Counted from the stretch's first letter, positions 17,521 to 27,045 are shown. The stretch is 64,000 bases of DNA from Gemmatimonadaceae bacterium (GCA_019637445.1 JAHBVS010000001.1:717586-781585); one strand, 5' to 3'. The notes: a model not told the origin generated them from the letters alone. A program made the numbers and translations.

Positions 17521-18690
17521 ATGACCAAGATCTTCCCCGAAGACCTCGCCGCGCGACTCGCCACCCGCGCCATCCACGCCGGCCAACGCCCCGACGCTAC
17601 CTCGGGCGCCATCATGCCCCCGATCTACCAGACCTCCACCTACGCGCAGGAAGCGCTGGGGGTCAACAAGGGCTACGAGTACGCGCGCGGCAAGAACCCA
17701 ACCCGCGAGGCGCTCGAGCGCAACGTCGCCGCACTCGAAGGCGCGCAGCACGGCTTCGCGTTCTCGTCGGGGATGGGCTGCCTCAACTCCCTGATGATGC
17801 TGTTCAAGACGGGCGACCACATCGTCATCGGCGCCAACGTCTACGGCGGCACCTTCCGGCTCTTCGACAAGCTGCTGCAGCACTTCGGGCTGTCGTTCAC
17901 CTGGGTGGACATGCGCGACCCGCAGCACATCGCCGACGCGATGACCAAGAAGACGGTCGCGGTGATGCTGGAGACGCCGACCAACCCGCTGATGCAGCTG
18001 GCCGACATCAAGGCCGCCGCCGAGATCGCCAAGAAGGCCGGCGCGCTCACCATCGTCGACAACACCTTCGCCACGCCAATCTTCCAGTCGCCGCTCCTGC
18101 TCGGCGCCGACATCGTCTGGCATTCGAGCACGAAGTACCTCAACGGCCACTCGGATCTCATCGGTGGCGTCGCCGTCACGAACAACGACGAACTCGCGGC
18201 GAAGATCCAGTTCATCGCAAACTCTGCAGGGGCAGTACCCGGCCCTATGGATGCCTGGCTCACCCTGCGCGGCACCAAGACGCTGGCGCTCCGCATGCGG
18301 GCCCACGATGCCAACGGCCGGCAGGTCGCCGATTGGCTGGCCAAGCGCGTCGGCGCCGAGCAGGTGTTCTATCCTGGGCTGGCCTCGCACCCGCAGCACG
18401 AACTGGCCAAGCGCCAGATGAGCGGCTTCGGCGGCATGGTCTCCGTCGAGACCGGCTCCAAGGCCAATGCCAACACGATCGTCACCCGCCTCAAGGTCTT
18501 CACGCTGGCCGAATCTTTGGGCGGTGTGGAATCGTTGGTATGTCAGCCGGCGGGGATGACACACGCCTCGGTGGACCCGGCGCGCCGCGCGGAGATCGGC
18601 ATCACGGACGGCCTGCTCCGCTTCTCATGCGGCGTTGAGGACCCGCAGGACCTGCTCGAGGACCTCGAGCAGGCTTTCAAGGGGCTCTGA
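17521..18690 (+). CDS. Cystathionine gamma-synthase/lyase family PLP enzyme
   Basis: A 389-residue enzyme of the Cys/Met metabolism PLP family, the usual size. The PLP lysine lies in HSSTKYLNGHSD (Lys205). Other hallmarks are GYEYARGKNPTREALE, SSGMGCLNS, ETPTNPLMQL and VDNTFATP. It could act as cystathionine gamma-synthase, gamma-lyase or O-acetylhomoserine sulfhydrylase. The Arg/Tyr residues and AESLGGVESLV fit gamma-lyase/synthase equally. Start is taken at ATG 17521; a GTG two codons earlier is possible. No clear Shine-Dalgarno site precedes either. The next gene follows after 17 bases. Confidence 0.88.
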   Translation: MTKIFPEDLAARLATRAIHAGQRPDATSGAIMPPIYQTSTYAQEALGVNKGYEYARGKNPTREALERNVAALEGAQHGFAFSSGMGCLNSLMMLFKTGDHIVIGANVYGGTFRLFDKLLQHFGLSFTWVDMRDPQHIADAMTKKTVAVMLETPTNPLMQLADIKAAAEIAKKAGALTIVDNTFATPIFQSPLLLGADIVWHSSTKYLNGHSDLIGGVAVTNNDELAAKIQFIANSAGAVPGPMDAWLTLRGTKTLALRMRAHDANGRQVADWLAKRVGAEQVFYPGLASHPQHELAKRQMSGFGGMVSVETGSKANANTIVTRLKVFTLAESLGGVESLVCQPAGMTHASVDPARRAEIGITDGLLRFSCGVEDPQDLLEDLEQAFKGL

Positions 18691-18707
18691 CCCCGAAGGA
18701 GACTCCG

Positions 18708-19685
18708 ATGGCCCGCACCATCCTGACCGACATCGCGTCCAAGACCTGGGAGCATCCCGCGGACCGCGCCGCCCTCTCGGCGATGCGCGCCCTCCCTGGC
18801 TTCGACACCGCCGTCAACGCCTTCGCCAAGGCCTTCGGCGAGCGCGGCGTGCGCCATCTGTTCACTGCCAGCGCCGTGCGCGTGGGCCCCACGCAGCGTC
18901 CGCAGCTCGACGCGATGTGGACCGAGGTCCTGCAGACACTCGATTGGCCCACGCGGCCGCAGCTCTTCGTCACCGCCTCGCCCAACGTGAATGCGGGTGC
19001 GGTCGGCTTCGGCGAGCCCTTCGTCGTCATCAACTCGGCGGCCATCGAACACCTCACAGCCGACGAGCTGCGTTCGATCCTCGCGCACGAACTCGGCCAC
19101 GTGATGAGCGGGCACGTCACGTATCGCACGATCGCGCAGATCATCCTGATGCTGGGCATCGGCAATCTGCCCTTCCTTGCCGGCGTGGCCATCCTGCCCT
19201 TCCAGCTCGCCATCCTCGAGTGGTACCGCAAGAGCGAGCTCTCCTGCGACCGCGCCGCGCTGCTCGGCGTGCAGGATCCCGACTTGGTGCTCACCACGCT
19301 GATGAAGCTGGCCGGCGGGCGCGAGTTCGGGGACACGCTCAATCTCGACGCTTTCAAGGAGCAGAGCCGCGAGTACGAGTACGACGACTCCGCCTGGGAC
19401 ACGGTGCTCAAGGCCATCAACACGGCCTTCCAGACGCATCCGTTCGCCACCATTCGCGCCGGTGAGTTGCAGCGCTGGACGGCGAGCGGCGAGTACGCGC
19501 GCATCCTCGCGGGCGAGTACACGCGCCGCGCCGACGTGAAGCGTGGCGAGGGCCTCGGCGACGACATCAAGCAGGGCGCCAACTACTACGCCGACCAGGC
19601 GAAGGCCGCCGCCGAGAAGGTTGGTGACACGGTCAAGCGCGCCCGCGATGCCTTCACCGACGCCGTGCGAGGCGCCAGCCGTTGA
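18708..19685 (+). CDS. M48-family metalloprotease
   Basis: A 325-residue zinc protease of the M48 group. The zinc motif is HELGH (127-131) in ILAHELGHVMSGH, and the third ligand Glu is in YRKSELSCDRAAL. A hydrophobic pair of segments (about 142-165) after the motif suggests membrane association, as in HtpX-like members. No N-terminal signal peptide is present. The C-terminal 45 residues form a charged helix (NYYADQAKAAAEKVGDTVKRARDAF). The stop overlaps the TTG start of purD. AGGAG precedes the ATG. Confidence 0.88.
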   Translation: MARTILTDIASKTWEHPADRAALSAMRALPGFDTAVNAFAKAFGERGVRHLFTASAVRVGPTQRPQLDAMWTEVLQTLDWPTRPQLFVTASPNVNAGAVGFGEPFVVINSAAIEHLTADELRSILAHELGHVMSGHVTYRTIAQIILMLGIGNLPFLAGVAILPFQLAILEWYRKSELSCDRAALLGVQDPDLVLTTLMKLAGGREFGDTLNLDAFKEQSREYEYDDSAWDTVLKAINTAFQTHPFATIRAGELQRWTASGEYARILAGEYTRRADVKRGEGLGDDIKQGANYYADQAKAAAEKVGDTVKRARDAFTDAVRGASR

Positions 19686-20962
19686 AGATCCTGATCGTCG
19701 GCGGCGGGGGTCGCGAACACGCCCTCGCTTGGAAGCTCAAGCAGGACGCTCCCGCCGCCGAGATCATCGCGGCTCCTGGCAATCCCGGCATCGCCGAACT
19801 CGGGCGATGCGAGGCTGTCTCAGCGACTGACATCGCAGGCCTCCTCGCGCTGGCGCAGCGCGAAGCCGTGGCGTTTACCGTGGTCGGGCCGGAGGCGCCA
19901 CTCGCGCTCGGCATCGTGGATCGCTTCCGCGCCGCCGGCCTCGCCGTGTTTGGCCCCACGCAGGACGCTGCGCGCATCGAGACCTCCAAGCGCTTCGCCA
20001 AGGAGTTGATGCTAAAGGCCGGCGTTCCCACGGCCTCCGCGCGCACGTTCACCACGATTCCCGAAGCAAAGGCCGAGGTCCGCCGACTCGGCGCACCCGT
20101 GGTCGTGAAGGCCAGCGGCATCGCCGCGGGCAAGGGCGTGATTGTTGCGCAGACGCCGGCCGAGGCTGAGGCAGCCATCGACGACATGCTCGACGCCAAG
20201 GTGTTCGGCGATGCGGGCGCCGAGGTGCTGGTCGAGGAGTTTATGGAGGGCGAGGAACTCTCGCTCTTTGCGCTCACCGACGGCACGCACGTCCTACCGA
20301 TGCTCGCGGCGCAGGATCACAAGCGGATTGGCGAGGGCGATACTGGACCGAACACGGGCGGGATGGGCGCCTACACGCCAGTGTCGCTTGCGACGCCGGC
20401 ACTGCTTGCGAAGGTGACAGAACAGATTCTGTTGCCCACACTCCGCGCCATGCGCGACGCGGGCTGTCCGTTCACCGGGCTGCTCTACGCCGGGCTGATG
20501 CTCACCAAGGACGGCCCCAAGGTCGTTGAGTTCAACTGCCGGTTCGGCGATCCCGAAACGCAGGCCATCCTGCCGATGCTCAAGTCGTCGCTGCTGGCGC
20601 CGATGCAGGCGATTGCAGAGGGGCGCAGCGTCGAGAGCTTCCAACCGTTCGCGTGGCATCCAGGGGCAGCGGTCACCACCGTCGTGGCCGCCGAGGGATA
20701 TCCGGGTAGCGTGCGCTCGGGCGACGTGATCGCGCTGCCCGCTCCATGCGCCGGCGTGACCGTCTTCCACGCCGGCACGAAGCGCGACGCGAAGAGCCAC
20801 GAGCTACTCACCGCTGGCGGACGCGTCGTGGCCGTGACCGCGGTCGCCGAGTCCCTGGAGAAGGCGCAGTCCCTGAGCGGCCGCAGTGCGGCGGATGTGC
20901 GCTTCGAGGGCCGGCAGTACCGCCGTGATATCGGCTGGCGCGAACTCGCACGGATGCAGTAG
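19682..20962 (+). CDS. purD: Phosphoribosylamine-glycine ligase
   Basis: PurD is the second enzyme of purine synthesis, joining phosphoribosylamine and glycine using ATP. The protein of 426 residues opens with MKILIVGGGGREHALAWKL and has the ATP-grasp segments VVKASGIAAGKGVIVA, EEFMEGEELS, GPNTGGMGAYTP and VEFNCRFGDPETQ. Length is normal. The start is TTG, overlapping the preceding stop (TTGA), which implies translational coupling to the protease. No other purine gene is adjacent; guaB is 24 kb away. Confidence 0.95.
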   Translation: MKILIVGGGGREHALAWKLKQDAPAAEIIAAPGNPGIAELGRCEAVSATDIAGLLALAQREAVAFTVVGPEAPLALGIVDRFRAAGLAVFGPTQDAARIETSKRFAKELMLKAGVPTASARTFTTIPEAKAEVRRLGAPVVVKASGIAAGKGVIVAQTPAEAEAAIDDMLDAKVFGDAGAEVLVEEFMEGEELSLFALTDGTHVLPMLAAQDHKRIGEGDTGPNTGGMGAYTPVSLATPALLAKVTEQILLPTLRAMRDAGCPFTGLLYAGLMLTKDGPKVVEFNCRFGDPETQAILPMLKSSLLAPMQAIAEGRSVESFQPFAWHPGAAVTTVVAAEGYPGSVRSGDVIALPAPCAGVTVFHAGTKRDAKSHELLTAGGRVVAVTAVAESLEKAQSLSGRSAADVRFEGRQYRRDIGWRELARMQ

Positions 20963-20981
20963 GCGCACGCGTCTCATCGCC

Positions 20982-21902
20982 GTGCCCGAACTCCCAGAGA
21001 CCGAAACCATTGCCCGCGACCTCGACGGCGCCCTCCGCGGCGCCGTTGTGCGTTCGGTCGAGGTGCTGCGAGCGGACGTGCTGCGCGACCCGACGCGGGG
21101 AGGACGCGCGTTGCGCGGAGCGGCAGCCGCGCGCGAGGCCGCGTCATTTGAAGGCGCACTGACCGGTACGACGATCGTGCGGGTCTGGCGGCGCGCGAAG
21201 TCGATTGTGCTTGGCCTCGGCGAGCGCGGCAGCGTCGTGGTCACCCCACGCTTCACCGGCGCGCTCTTGCTGCGCGACGCGGAGCGCCCGCGCACCCTCA
21301 GCTCGCGAGACCACGGGCCGCGAGCGGCCGCCGCGACGGGCGCCGAGGGTGACCCGTACTCCTGCATCCTCGTGTCACTCGACGATGGCCGTCGACTCGC
21401 CTACCGCGATGTCCGCCGCCTCGGCACGGTCGCCTTGCTCAGTCCGGCGCAGTTCACCGCATGGGACCAGAGCCTCGGCCCCGAGCCGCTTGACCCAGCC
21501 CTCACCGCCGAGCGATTTTCGGGAATCCTTCGGGGGTCGCGTCGCGCCGTGAAGTCCGTGTTGATGGATCAAGCTCGTCTAGCAGGCGTGGGCAACATCT
21601 ACGCCAACGAGTCGCTGTTCGCGGCGGGACTGCGTCCCACGCGCGCCGCGGCCCGCGTGTCGCGCGCACAGGGAGCAGCGCTGCTCGCCGCGCTACGCGA
21701 GATCCTCCGCGCCAGCATCGCCGCCCGCGGCACGACATTTCGCGACTATCAGGACGCGTACGGTGGCCGTGGCGGCTTCGCCGCACAGCTGCAGGTCTAC
21801 GGCCGCGGTGGACTGCCCTGCCCGCGCTGCGGCGAACCGCTGCGCGAGACGCATCGGCTGGAAGGCCGGAGCACCGTGTGGTGCGGGAGCTGCCAGCGAT
21901 GA
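20982..21902 (+). CDS. Formamidopyrimidine-DNA glycosylase (Fpg/MutM family)
   Basis: A 306-residue base-excision repair enzyme. The start must be the GTG at 20982 because maturation exposes Pro2-Glu3 (MPELPETETIARDL), the catalytic nucleophile and helper. The central Lys of the family appears in RRAKSIVLGL rather than the usual RRGKYLLL, and the following loop reads VVTPRFTGALLL instead of the HLGMSG of classical Fpg, so the specificity may differ. The C-terminal zinc finger is intact (CPRCGEPL...VWCGSCQR). The helix-two-turn-helix region with VLMDQARLAGVGNIYANESLFAAGL is also clear. Its stop overlaps the ATG of the UvrC-like gene (ATGA). Confidence 0.9.
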   Translation: MPELPETETIARDLDGALRGAVVRSVEVLRADVLRDPTRGGRALRGAAAAREAASFEGALTGTTIVRVWRRAKSIVLGLGERGSVVVTPRFTGALLLRDAERPRTLSSRDHGPRAAAATGAEGDPYSCILVSLDDGRRLAYRDVRRLGTVALLSPAQFTAWDQSLGPEPLDPALTAERFSGILRGSRRAVKSVLMDQARLAGVGNIYANESLFAAGLRPTRAAARVSRAQGAALLAALREILRASIAARGTTFRDYQDAYGGRGGFAAQLQVYGRGGLPCPRCGEPLRETHRLEGRSTVWCGSCQR

Positions 21903-23041
21903 GCCCCCGCCGTCGTCGCCGCCGCGGTCCGCTCGCCCCGCCCAAGGATGTCGAGATGCGCATCGACAACCTGCTCGCGGTGGTGAAGGACACCGCGCGC
22001 AACGTCCCCGGGGTGTATCGCATGACCTCCGCGGAAGGCGAGGTCATCTACGTCGGAAAGGCCAAGGCGCTTCGCACCCGACTACTCAGCTACTTCCGCG
22101 CGCAGTATCCCAAGGACAAGGGCGCGCGGATCCTGCGCGAGGCCGCGACGGTCACCTGGGAACAGCAGCCCAGTGAGTTCGCCGCGCTCCTACGCGAGTT
22201 GCGCCTCATCAAGCAGCTCAAGCCACGCTACAACGTCGCGATGAAACGCGACGCGCGGTACCACGCCTTCGTGCGCATCTCGCGCGGGCCGGCCCCGCGG
22301 CTGCAGGTGGTGCGCGCGGCGGGACAGGACGAGCACGGCACCTACTACGGCCCCTTCCGCGGCGCCCTGCAACTTGGCGACGCCATCCGCGAGCTCAACG
22401 ACGCGTTGGGACTCCGCGACTGTGCCCTCGGCACGCCGATGTTCTTCGCGGACCAGGTCGAGTTTCCCAACGTTGCCCCGCGCACACCCGGTTGCATCCG
22501 CCACGAGATCGGCCGCTGCCTCGGGCCCTGCGTGGCCGCCGTGAAGGAGCGCGAGTATGACGCCGCGTTTGCCGCGGCCCGCGCCTTCCTTGAAGGGGCC
22601 GACGACGCCCCGATGCATCTCCTGCGCGGCCGCATGGAATCCGCCAGCGACTCGCTCGATTTCGAACGCGCCGCCTTCTGGCGCGACAAGCTCCAGCGGC
22701 TCGAGGGCCTGCGCGAACAGTTCGTGCGTCTGCGATTCGCACTGGAGTCGCTGTCGTTCACCTACGACCTGCCGGGCGTGGACGGCAATGACCGCACCTA
22801 CATCGTGCGTCGCGGCTGCATCCGCGACGAGCTGCCCACCCCGCGCGACGCGGCGGGACGCGCCCTGCTCGCACGGCGCATCGCCGAGCTGACCCGGGGT
22901 GGCCGCTTCGTTGAGCGCACGGTGCCGGGCCACGAAGTCGACGAAGTGCTGCTCGTTGCCGGCTGGTTCCGGAAGTTTCCCAAGGAGTTGGACCGTACCA
23001 CCCCCTTCCCGACCCAAGCGGTAGCGGGCCAGAGCGCCTGA
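21899..23041 (+). CDS. UvrC N-terminal-like GIY-YIG nuclease (Cho-like)
   Basis: A 380-residue protein with a GIY-YIG nuclease (PGVYRMT at 37-43 and YVGKAKALRTRLLSYF at 51-66), a cysteine-rich middle (GCIRHEIGRCLGPC) and a UVR-like helix pair (about 240-280: SASDSLDFERAAFWRDKLQRLEGL). It lacks the RNase H-like and helix-hairpin-helix halves of full UvrC. Its layout resembles the UvrC homologue Cho, which cuts 3' of lesions. The ATG at 21899 overlaps the Fpg stop, so it is translated together with a base-excision glycosylase. It ends with about 100 residues not shared with Cho that I do not recognise. Confidence 0.85.
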   Translation: MSPRRRRRRGPLAPPKDVEMRIDNLLAVVKDTARNVPGVYRMTSAEGEVIYVGKAKALRTRLLSYFRAQYPKDKGARILREAATVTWEQQPSEFAALLRELRLIKQLKPRYNVAMKRDARYHAFVRISRGPAPRLQVVRAAGQDEHGTYYGPFRGALQLGDAIRELNDALGLRDCALGTPMFFADQVEFPNVAPRTPGCIRHEIGRCLGPCVAAVKEREYDAAFAAARAFLEGADDAPMHLLRGRMESASDSLDFERAAFWRDKLQRLEGLREQFVRLRFALESLSFTYDLPGVDGNDRTYIVRRGCIRDELPTPRDAAGRALLARRIAELTRGGRFVERTVPGHEVDEVLLVAGWFRKFPKELDRTTPFPTQAVAGQSA

Positions 23042-23097
23042 GCCGATCGGACCACCGACTCGGCAACGGGACGGCCAGATCCTGCGTAGGTTCCAGC

Positions 23098-25122
23098 GTG
23101 ACCACTCGTCAATCCTGCCTCATTCTCGCGCTGCTCGCCCTGGGCGGCGCCGCCGTGGACGCCCAGGCCCGTCCAGACTCCACCGCGCGAGACAGTGCCC
23201 AGGCCGTCGAAGCCCTTCGCGTCCGCGCCGCATACGCGCCACGCGTCATCGGCAGCGCCGCCGCCGTCACCATCGCGCCGGACGCGATGCCCGGTGCCGT
23301 CGTCGCCCCGTCGATGAGCGAGGTGATGCGCCGCCTGCCTTTCGTCTATATCCGCCAGAACTCGCGCGGCGAGAACGAGATCTCCGTCCGCGGCTCCGAG
23401 TCGCGGCAGGCCGCCGTGCTCTTCGAGGGCGTCCCCCTCTCGTTGACTTGGGACGCGCGCGCCGACGTCTCGGCCATCCCGCTCACCGGGGCTCAGAGTG
23501 TCGACTACGTGCGCGGCCTCTCGTCGCTGCTTGCCGGCCCGAACGCCATTGGTGGCGTGGTCAGCGCGCGGCTCTGGGAGCAGCACGATGCGTTCCGCGC
23601 CCCCGCCCGCGTCACGCGCGCGGACCTTCAGATCGACCAGTTCGGCGCGGCCCGCACGGCACTGACCGCCGGCGGCGCGCTCAAGCACTCGGCAACCAGC
23701 ACGCTGCAGGCACGGGTCGGCGCTGGCTGGCGCGACACGCCCGGGATGGTGCGCCCGGGATCGCTCGACGAAGCGGGCACGACCGATGCCCTGCGGCTCA
23801 ACACCGACAACCGCTCGCTCGACGCCTTCGCCGGCCTTCGCTATGAGCACGCCCAGGGCCGCTATCTCTCGGGCTTCGTGAGCATGCTCGACGGCGAGCG
23901 CGGCGTCGCCCCTGAGATGCACGTCGCATCGCCGCGCCTTTGGCGGAATCCTGAGGTCAACCGGCGCATCGGCGCCATCTCGGCTGGCACCGGCGCCATC
24001 AGGAGCCGCCTCGGCATCGGCGACGCCGAGCTCTCGGTCGGCCTCACGGAGGGCACGATCGCCATCAACAGTTACGGCGACCGGACCTACTCCAGCGTGA
24101 CGGGCACCGAGCGCGGCGAGGACCGCACGCTTTCGCTGCGCGGCACCTTCGACCAGCAGCTCGGCGAGCGCTTCGTGCTGCGCGGCAGCTTCACGGATGC
24201 CCAGGTTCGGTATCTGGAGACGGTCAATACGAATCCGACCGCGACGTATCGCCAGCGGCTCACAAGCTTGGCCTCCGAGCTCGACTATCGCCCAATGGAC
24301 AGGCTGACGCTCACCGCCGGCCTCTCGCAGGACGCCGCCACGACCACCGAAGCCGGCGGCCGCACGCCCCTGGGTCGCAAGTCCGGACTCGGCTGGCGCG
24401 GCGGCGCCACGTGGCTGCTGCCGCAGCGGGGACTGCGCCTCCACGCCTCACTCAGCGAGCGCAAGCGATTCCCCGCGCTGCGCGAGCTCTACTCCGGCGC
24501 GCTCAATCGCTTCGAACCGAACCCGGCGCTCCGCCCCGAGACGGCCCGCAGTGGCGAGGTCGGCGCAAGCTTCGTCCGCGGCCTGATGGACGTGCAGGTC
24601 GTCGCCTTCACGCAGCAGATCGACGACGCCGTCGTGCGCATCACCCTGCCGAGCACGCAGTTCCAACGCGTGAATCGCGACCGCTTCAAGAGCACCGGCG
24701 TCGAGCTCACCGCCGGCACGATGCTCTGGGGCGCCAGCCTTCGCGGCGACCTCACGCTGCAGCGCGCCCGCATCGAGGACGCCACGATCTCCGACCCCAC
24801 GCAGCGCATGCCGGAGGATGTGCCGGAGCGTTTCGGCTCGCTGTTCCTCACCGCGCCGCTCTTCGCCGGGCTCGAGGGCGAGGCGCGCGCGCGCTTCATC
24901 GGCGCCACGCAGTGCTCAAATCCCTCATCGCCATCGCTCAGTGAGCAGTCGGGCGCCGAGGCGCTGGACCTCGGGCTCACCCGTCGCTGGTCGGCATCGC
25001 GCGCCTGGCGTGCCATCCGCGCCACCCTGCAGATGGACAACGTCTTTGACCGGGCGATGTACGACAAGTGCGGACTGCCGCAGATGGGGCGAACGCTGCG
25101 ACTGGGGCTGACCATCGGCTAG
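23098..25122 (+). CDS. TonB-dependent outer-membrane receptor
   Basis: A 674-residue receptor with signal peptide (MTTRQSCLILALLALGGAAVDAQA), plug domain (PSMSEVMRRLPFVYIRQNSRGENEISVRG, DYVRGLSSLLAGPNAIGGVV) and a beta-barrel ending in GRTLRLGLTIG. The plug carries the usual SEVMRRLPFV entry and VRGSESRQAAVLFEGVPL. No TonB box is obvious. The ligand cannot be told; many such receptors take up siderophores or vitamin B12. GTG start at 23098. The AraC-type regulator starts about 20 bases downstream on the same strand. Confidence 0.88.
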   Translation: MTTRQSCLILALLALGGAAVDAQARPDSTARDSAQAVEALRVRAAYAPRVIGSAAAVTIAPDAMPGAVVAPSMSEVMRRLPFVYIRQNSRGENEISVRGSESRQAAVLFEGVPLSLTWDARADVSAIPLTGAQSVDYVRGLSSLLAGPNAIGGVVSARLWEQHDAFRAPARVTRADLQIDQFGAARTALTAGGALKHSATSTLQARVGAGWRDTPGMVRPGSLDEAGTTDALRLNTDNRSLDAFAGLRYEHAQGRYLSGFVSMLDGERGVAPEMHVASPRLWRNPEVNRRIGAISAGTGAIRSRLGIGDAELSVGLTEGTIAINSYGDRTYSSVTGTERGEDRTLSLRGTFDQQLGERFVLRGSFTDAQVRYLETVNTNPTATYRQRLTSLASELDYRPMDRLTLTAGLSQDAATTTEAGGRTPLGRKSGLGWRGGATWLLPQRGLRLHASLSERKRFPALRELYSGALNRFEPNPALRPETARSGEVGASFVRGLMDVQVVAFTQQIDDAVVRITLPSTQFQRVNRDRFKSTGVELTAGTMLWGASLRGDLTLQRARIEDATISDPTQRMPEDVPERFGSLFLTAPLFAGLEGEARARFIGATQCSNPSSPSLSEQSGAEALDLGLTRRWSASRAWRAIRATLQMDNVFDRAMYDKCGLPQMGRTLRLGLTIG

Positions 25123-25143
25123 CGCCGCGATGTATGCTTGGGC

Positions 25144-25962
25144 GTGACCGCCACAGCCTTCCAATACTCGGAATACTCACCCACTGACGCCACGCGTCAG
25201 TGGGTGATGTCGTATTGGAGCTTTCGCGCGGAGCGTGCGCCGGATCCATCGCAACCGTACACCGTGTGGCCGGATGGCTGCCTCAGCTTGGCCTTGCCCA
25301 TCGCGGCCGGCGCGGTGCGCGGCCCCCTGCTCTGCACGGGCCCGCGCATCGTCGCCTTTCAGCCGCCGATCACGCCGGGCGTGACGCTGCTGGGCCTGCG
25401 CTTCTGGCCCGATGCGACCGGCCGCCTCTTTGGTGTGCCGGCTCGGGAGCTCCGAGACAAGCTCGGTCCAGCGCCAATCGCGCTCGCTCGGTGGGCCGAC
25501 GGGCTTCGCGAGTCGCTTCGCGTCCCGCAAGACGCGCTCTCGGAGTCCGCGATGCGCGGCTGTGTCGCCTCGCTTGACGCGTGGGCCTCTACGAGACTCG
25601 CGGACGCGGACGAACCCGACGCGATCGTGCGCGCGGCCATCCAACGGATTGCCGCCGAGGGCGGTGAGCTGCGCATGGGCCGGCTCGCCGAGGATCTCGG
25701 CGTCGGGCTGCGCCAGCTGCAGCGACGCTTCCCCACGGCAACCGGCCTCACGCTGCGCGAGTGGGCGCGCGTGCGCCGCCTGCGGAGCGCGCTGGCGCAG
25801 CGACTCGAACGCCAGGACGGCACCTGGTCGCGCATCGCGGCGGAGACGGGGTTCGTGGACCACGCCCACCTCACGCGCGAGTTCGTGCAGCTCACGGGGC
25901 TTCCACCCTCGCACGTGGCGCACAGCCTCGGACGCACGGATCACCGCGGCGTGCGCCCCTGA
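25144..25962 (+). CDS. AraC-family transcriptional regulator
   Basis: A roughly 272-residue regulator. The N-terminal 150 residues form a DUF6597-like ligand/effector domain (SYWSFRAERAP...VWPDGCLSLAL). The C-terminal part (about 165-260) is the AraC/XylS helix-turn-helix pair, with RMGRLAEDLGVGLRQLQRRFPTATGLTLREWARVRRL and TWSRIAAETGFVDHAHLTREFVQLTGLPPSHV. Start is taken at GTG 25144; a TTG two codons earlier is possible. Its position after the TonB receptor suggests it may control that gene, but this is an inference. Confidence 0.88.
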   Translation: MTATAFQYSEYSPTDATRQWVMSYWSFRAERAPDPSQPYTVWPDGCLSLALPIAAGAVRGPLLCTGPRIVAFQPPITPGVTLLGLRFWPDATGRLFGVPARELRDKLGPAPIALARWADGLRESLRVPQDALSESAMRGCVASLDAWASTRLADADEPDAIVRAAIQRIAAEGGELRMGRLAEDLGVGLRQLQRRFPTATGLTLREWARVRRLRSALAQRLERQDGTWSRIAAETGFVDHAHLTREFVQLTGLPPSHVAHSLGRTDHRGVRP

Positions 25963-26051
25963 GCCTGGCGCGCCAAGCGGGATGTCGCGCAGATACAAGC
26001 GCCCCGACTTGCCGCGAGTGTAGCCTGCACCGTCCCCGACCTGAGGATCCA

Positions 26052-26609
26052 ATGCCGCATCGCCTGACCGTCGTCCTGCGCCAGCTGTTGGCCATCACCT
26101 TCTGCACGCTGGCGGCCGCCGCATCCGTGCAGGCCCAGGACCCCGCCGCCGCGCAGGCCATCGCCAAGGCGAACACCGCGCTTGCCGCCGTCGATTGGAT
26201 GGTCGGCCAATGGGAGGGCGACGCGCGCGTGGTCTCCGGTCCCGGACAGCCCATCGCCGTGCGCCAGCACGAGGACGTCGTGCGCGGGGCCAGCGGGACG
26301 GTGCTGATCATCCGTGGAACGGGCCGGGACCCGCAGACTGGCACGATCAACTTCGAGGCCGCCGCCACGCTGTGGCTGGACGAGTCGGGCGCGCTGGCGA
26401 TGCGCACGCACCGCGACGGACGCAGTGTGGTCCCTAGCGTCGAAATGCGCGGCGACAGTCTCGTGTGGGGCTTCCCCGTGCCCGGCGGACGCGTGCGCTA
26501 CACCATCTGGCGCGGTGCGAGCGACACCTGGGAGGAGATCGGCGAGTTCCTGCGCGAGGGCGCGGCGCCGATGCGAATCATCACGATGTCGCTGCGGCGC
26601 TTGCCGTAG
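26052..26609 (+). CDS. Exported protein of unknown function
   Basis: A 185-residue protein with a signal peptide (residues 1-29, cleavage after VQA). The mature part starts with a helical linker, then a beta-rich domain containing WMVGQWEGDARV and ending in MRIITMSLRRLP. The W-x-x-G-x-W opening resembles DUF1579/lipocalin-like domains, but the match is loose and I would not assign it. ATG at 26052; the frame is open far upstream but only overlapping the AraC gene. Confidence 0.7.
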   Translation: MPHRLTVVLRQLLAITFCTLAAAASVQAQDPAAAQAIAKANTALAAVDWMVGQWEGDARVVSGPGQPIAVRQHEDVVRGASGTVLIIRGTGRDPQTGTINFEAAATLWLDESGALAMRTHRDGRSVVPSVEMRGDSLVWGFPVPGGRVRYTIWRGASDTWEEIGEFLREGAAPMRIITMSLRRLP

Positions 26610-26676
26610 CTGCGACACCGCACCCCTCCAGCGGTCGGCTCTTGCGAGCGGACGGCGGCCCGGGAATCTTCCTCGG

Positions 26677-27045
26677 ATGCGCATTCTCGTGGCCGACGAC
26701 GACCGACAGCTCTCCACCCTGCTGTGCGAGGTCCTCCGATCGGGAGGCCACACCGCAGTCCCCGCATTCGATGGCGCCAGCACGATGATGGCGGCGATGC
26801 GCAGTCCCGCACCCGACCTGATCGTGCTCGACCTCCAAATGCCCGCCGGCGATGGACACGCGACACTCAGCAAGCTGAAGCAGTCCTCAAAAACGACCGC
26901 GATTCCGGTCCTCGTGCTCACGGCGACCGCCGATCCCGCTGCACACGAGCGCGTCCGCAAACACGGTGCAGCCGCGTTCCTGCAGAAGCCCGTGGACCCC
27001 GCGGCGTTCCTTGATGCCGTGAAGGCGTTCGGCCCCAAGAAATAG
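26677..27045 (+). CDS. Single-domain response regulator receiver
   Basis: A 122-residue receiver domain with no output part. Asp7-9 (VADDDRQ) form the acidic pocket, Asp52 (VLDLQMP) is the phosphorylation site, Thr82 and Lys104 (FLQKPVD) complete the conserved switch. Such stand-alone receivers relay signals to other proteins. No histidine kinase is adjacent; the disrupted chemoreceptor lies far away. The ATG at 26677 is set by the domain start. Confidence 0.9.
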   Translation: MRILVADDDRQLSTLLCEVLRSGGHTAVPAFDGASTMMAAMRSPAPDLIVLDLQMPAGDGHATLSKLKQSSKTTAIPVLVLTATADPAAHERVRKHGAAAFLQKPVDPAAFLDAVKAFGPKK

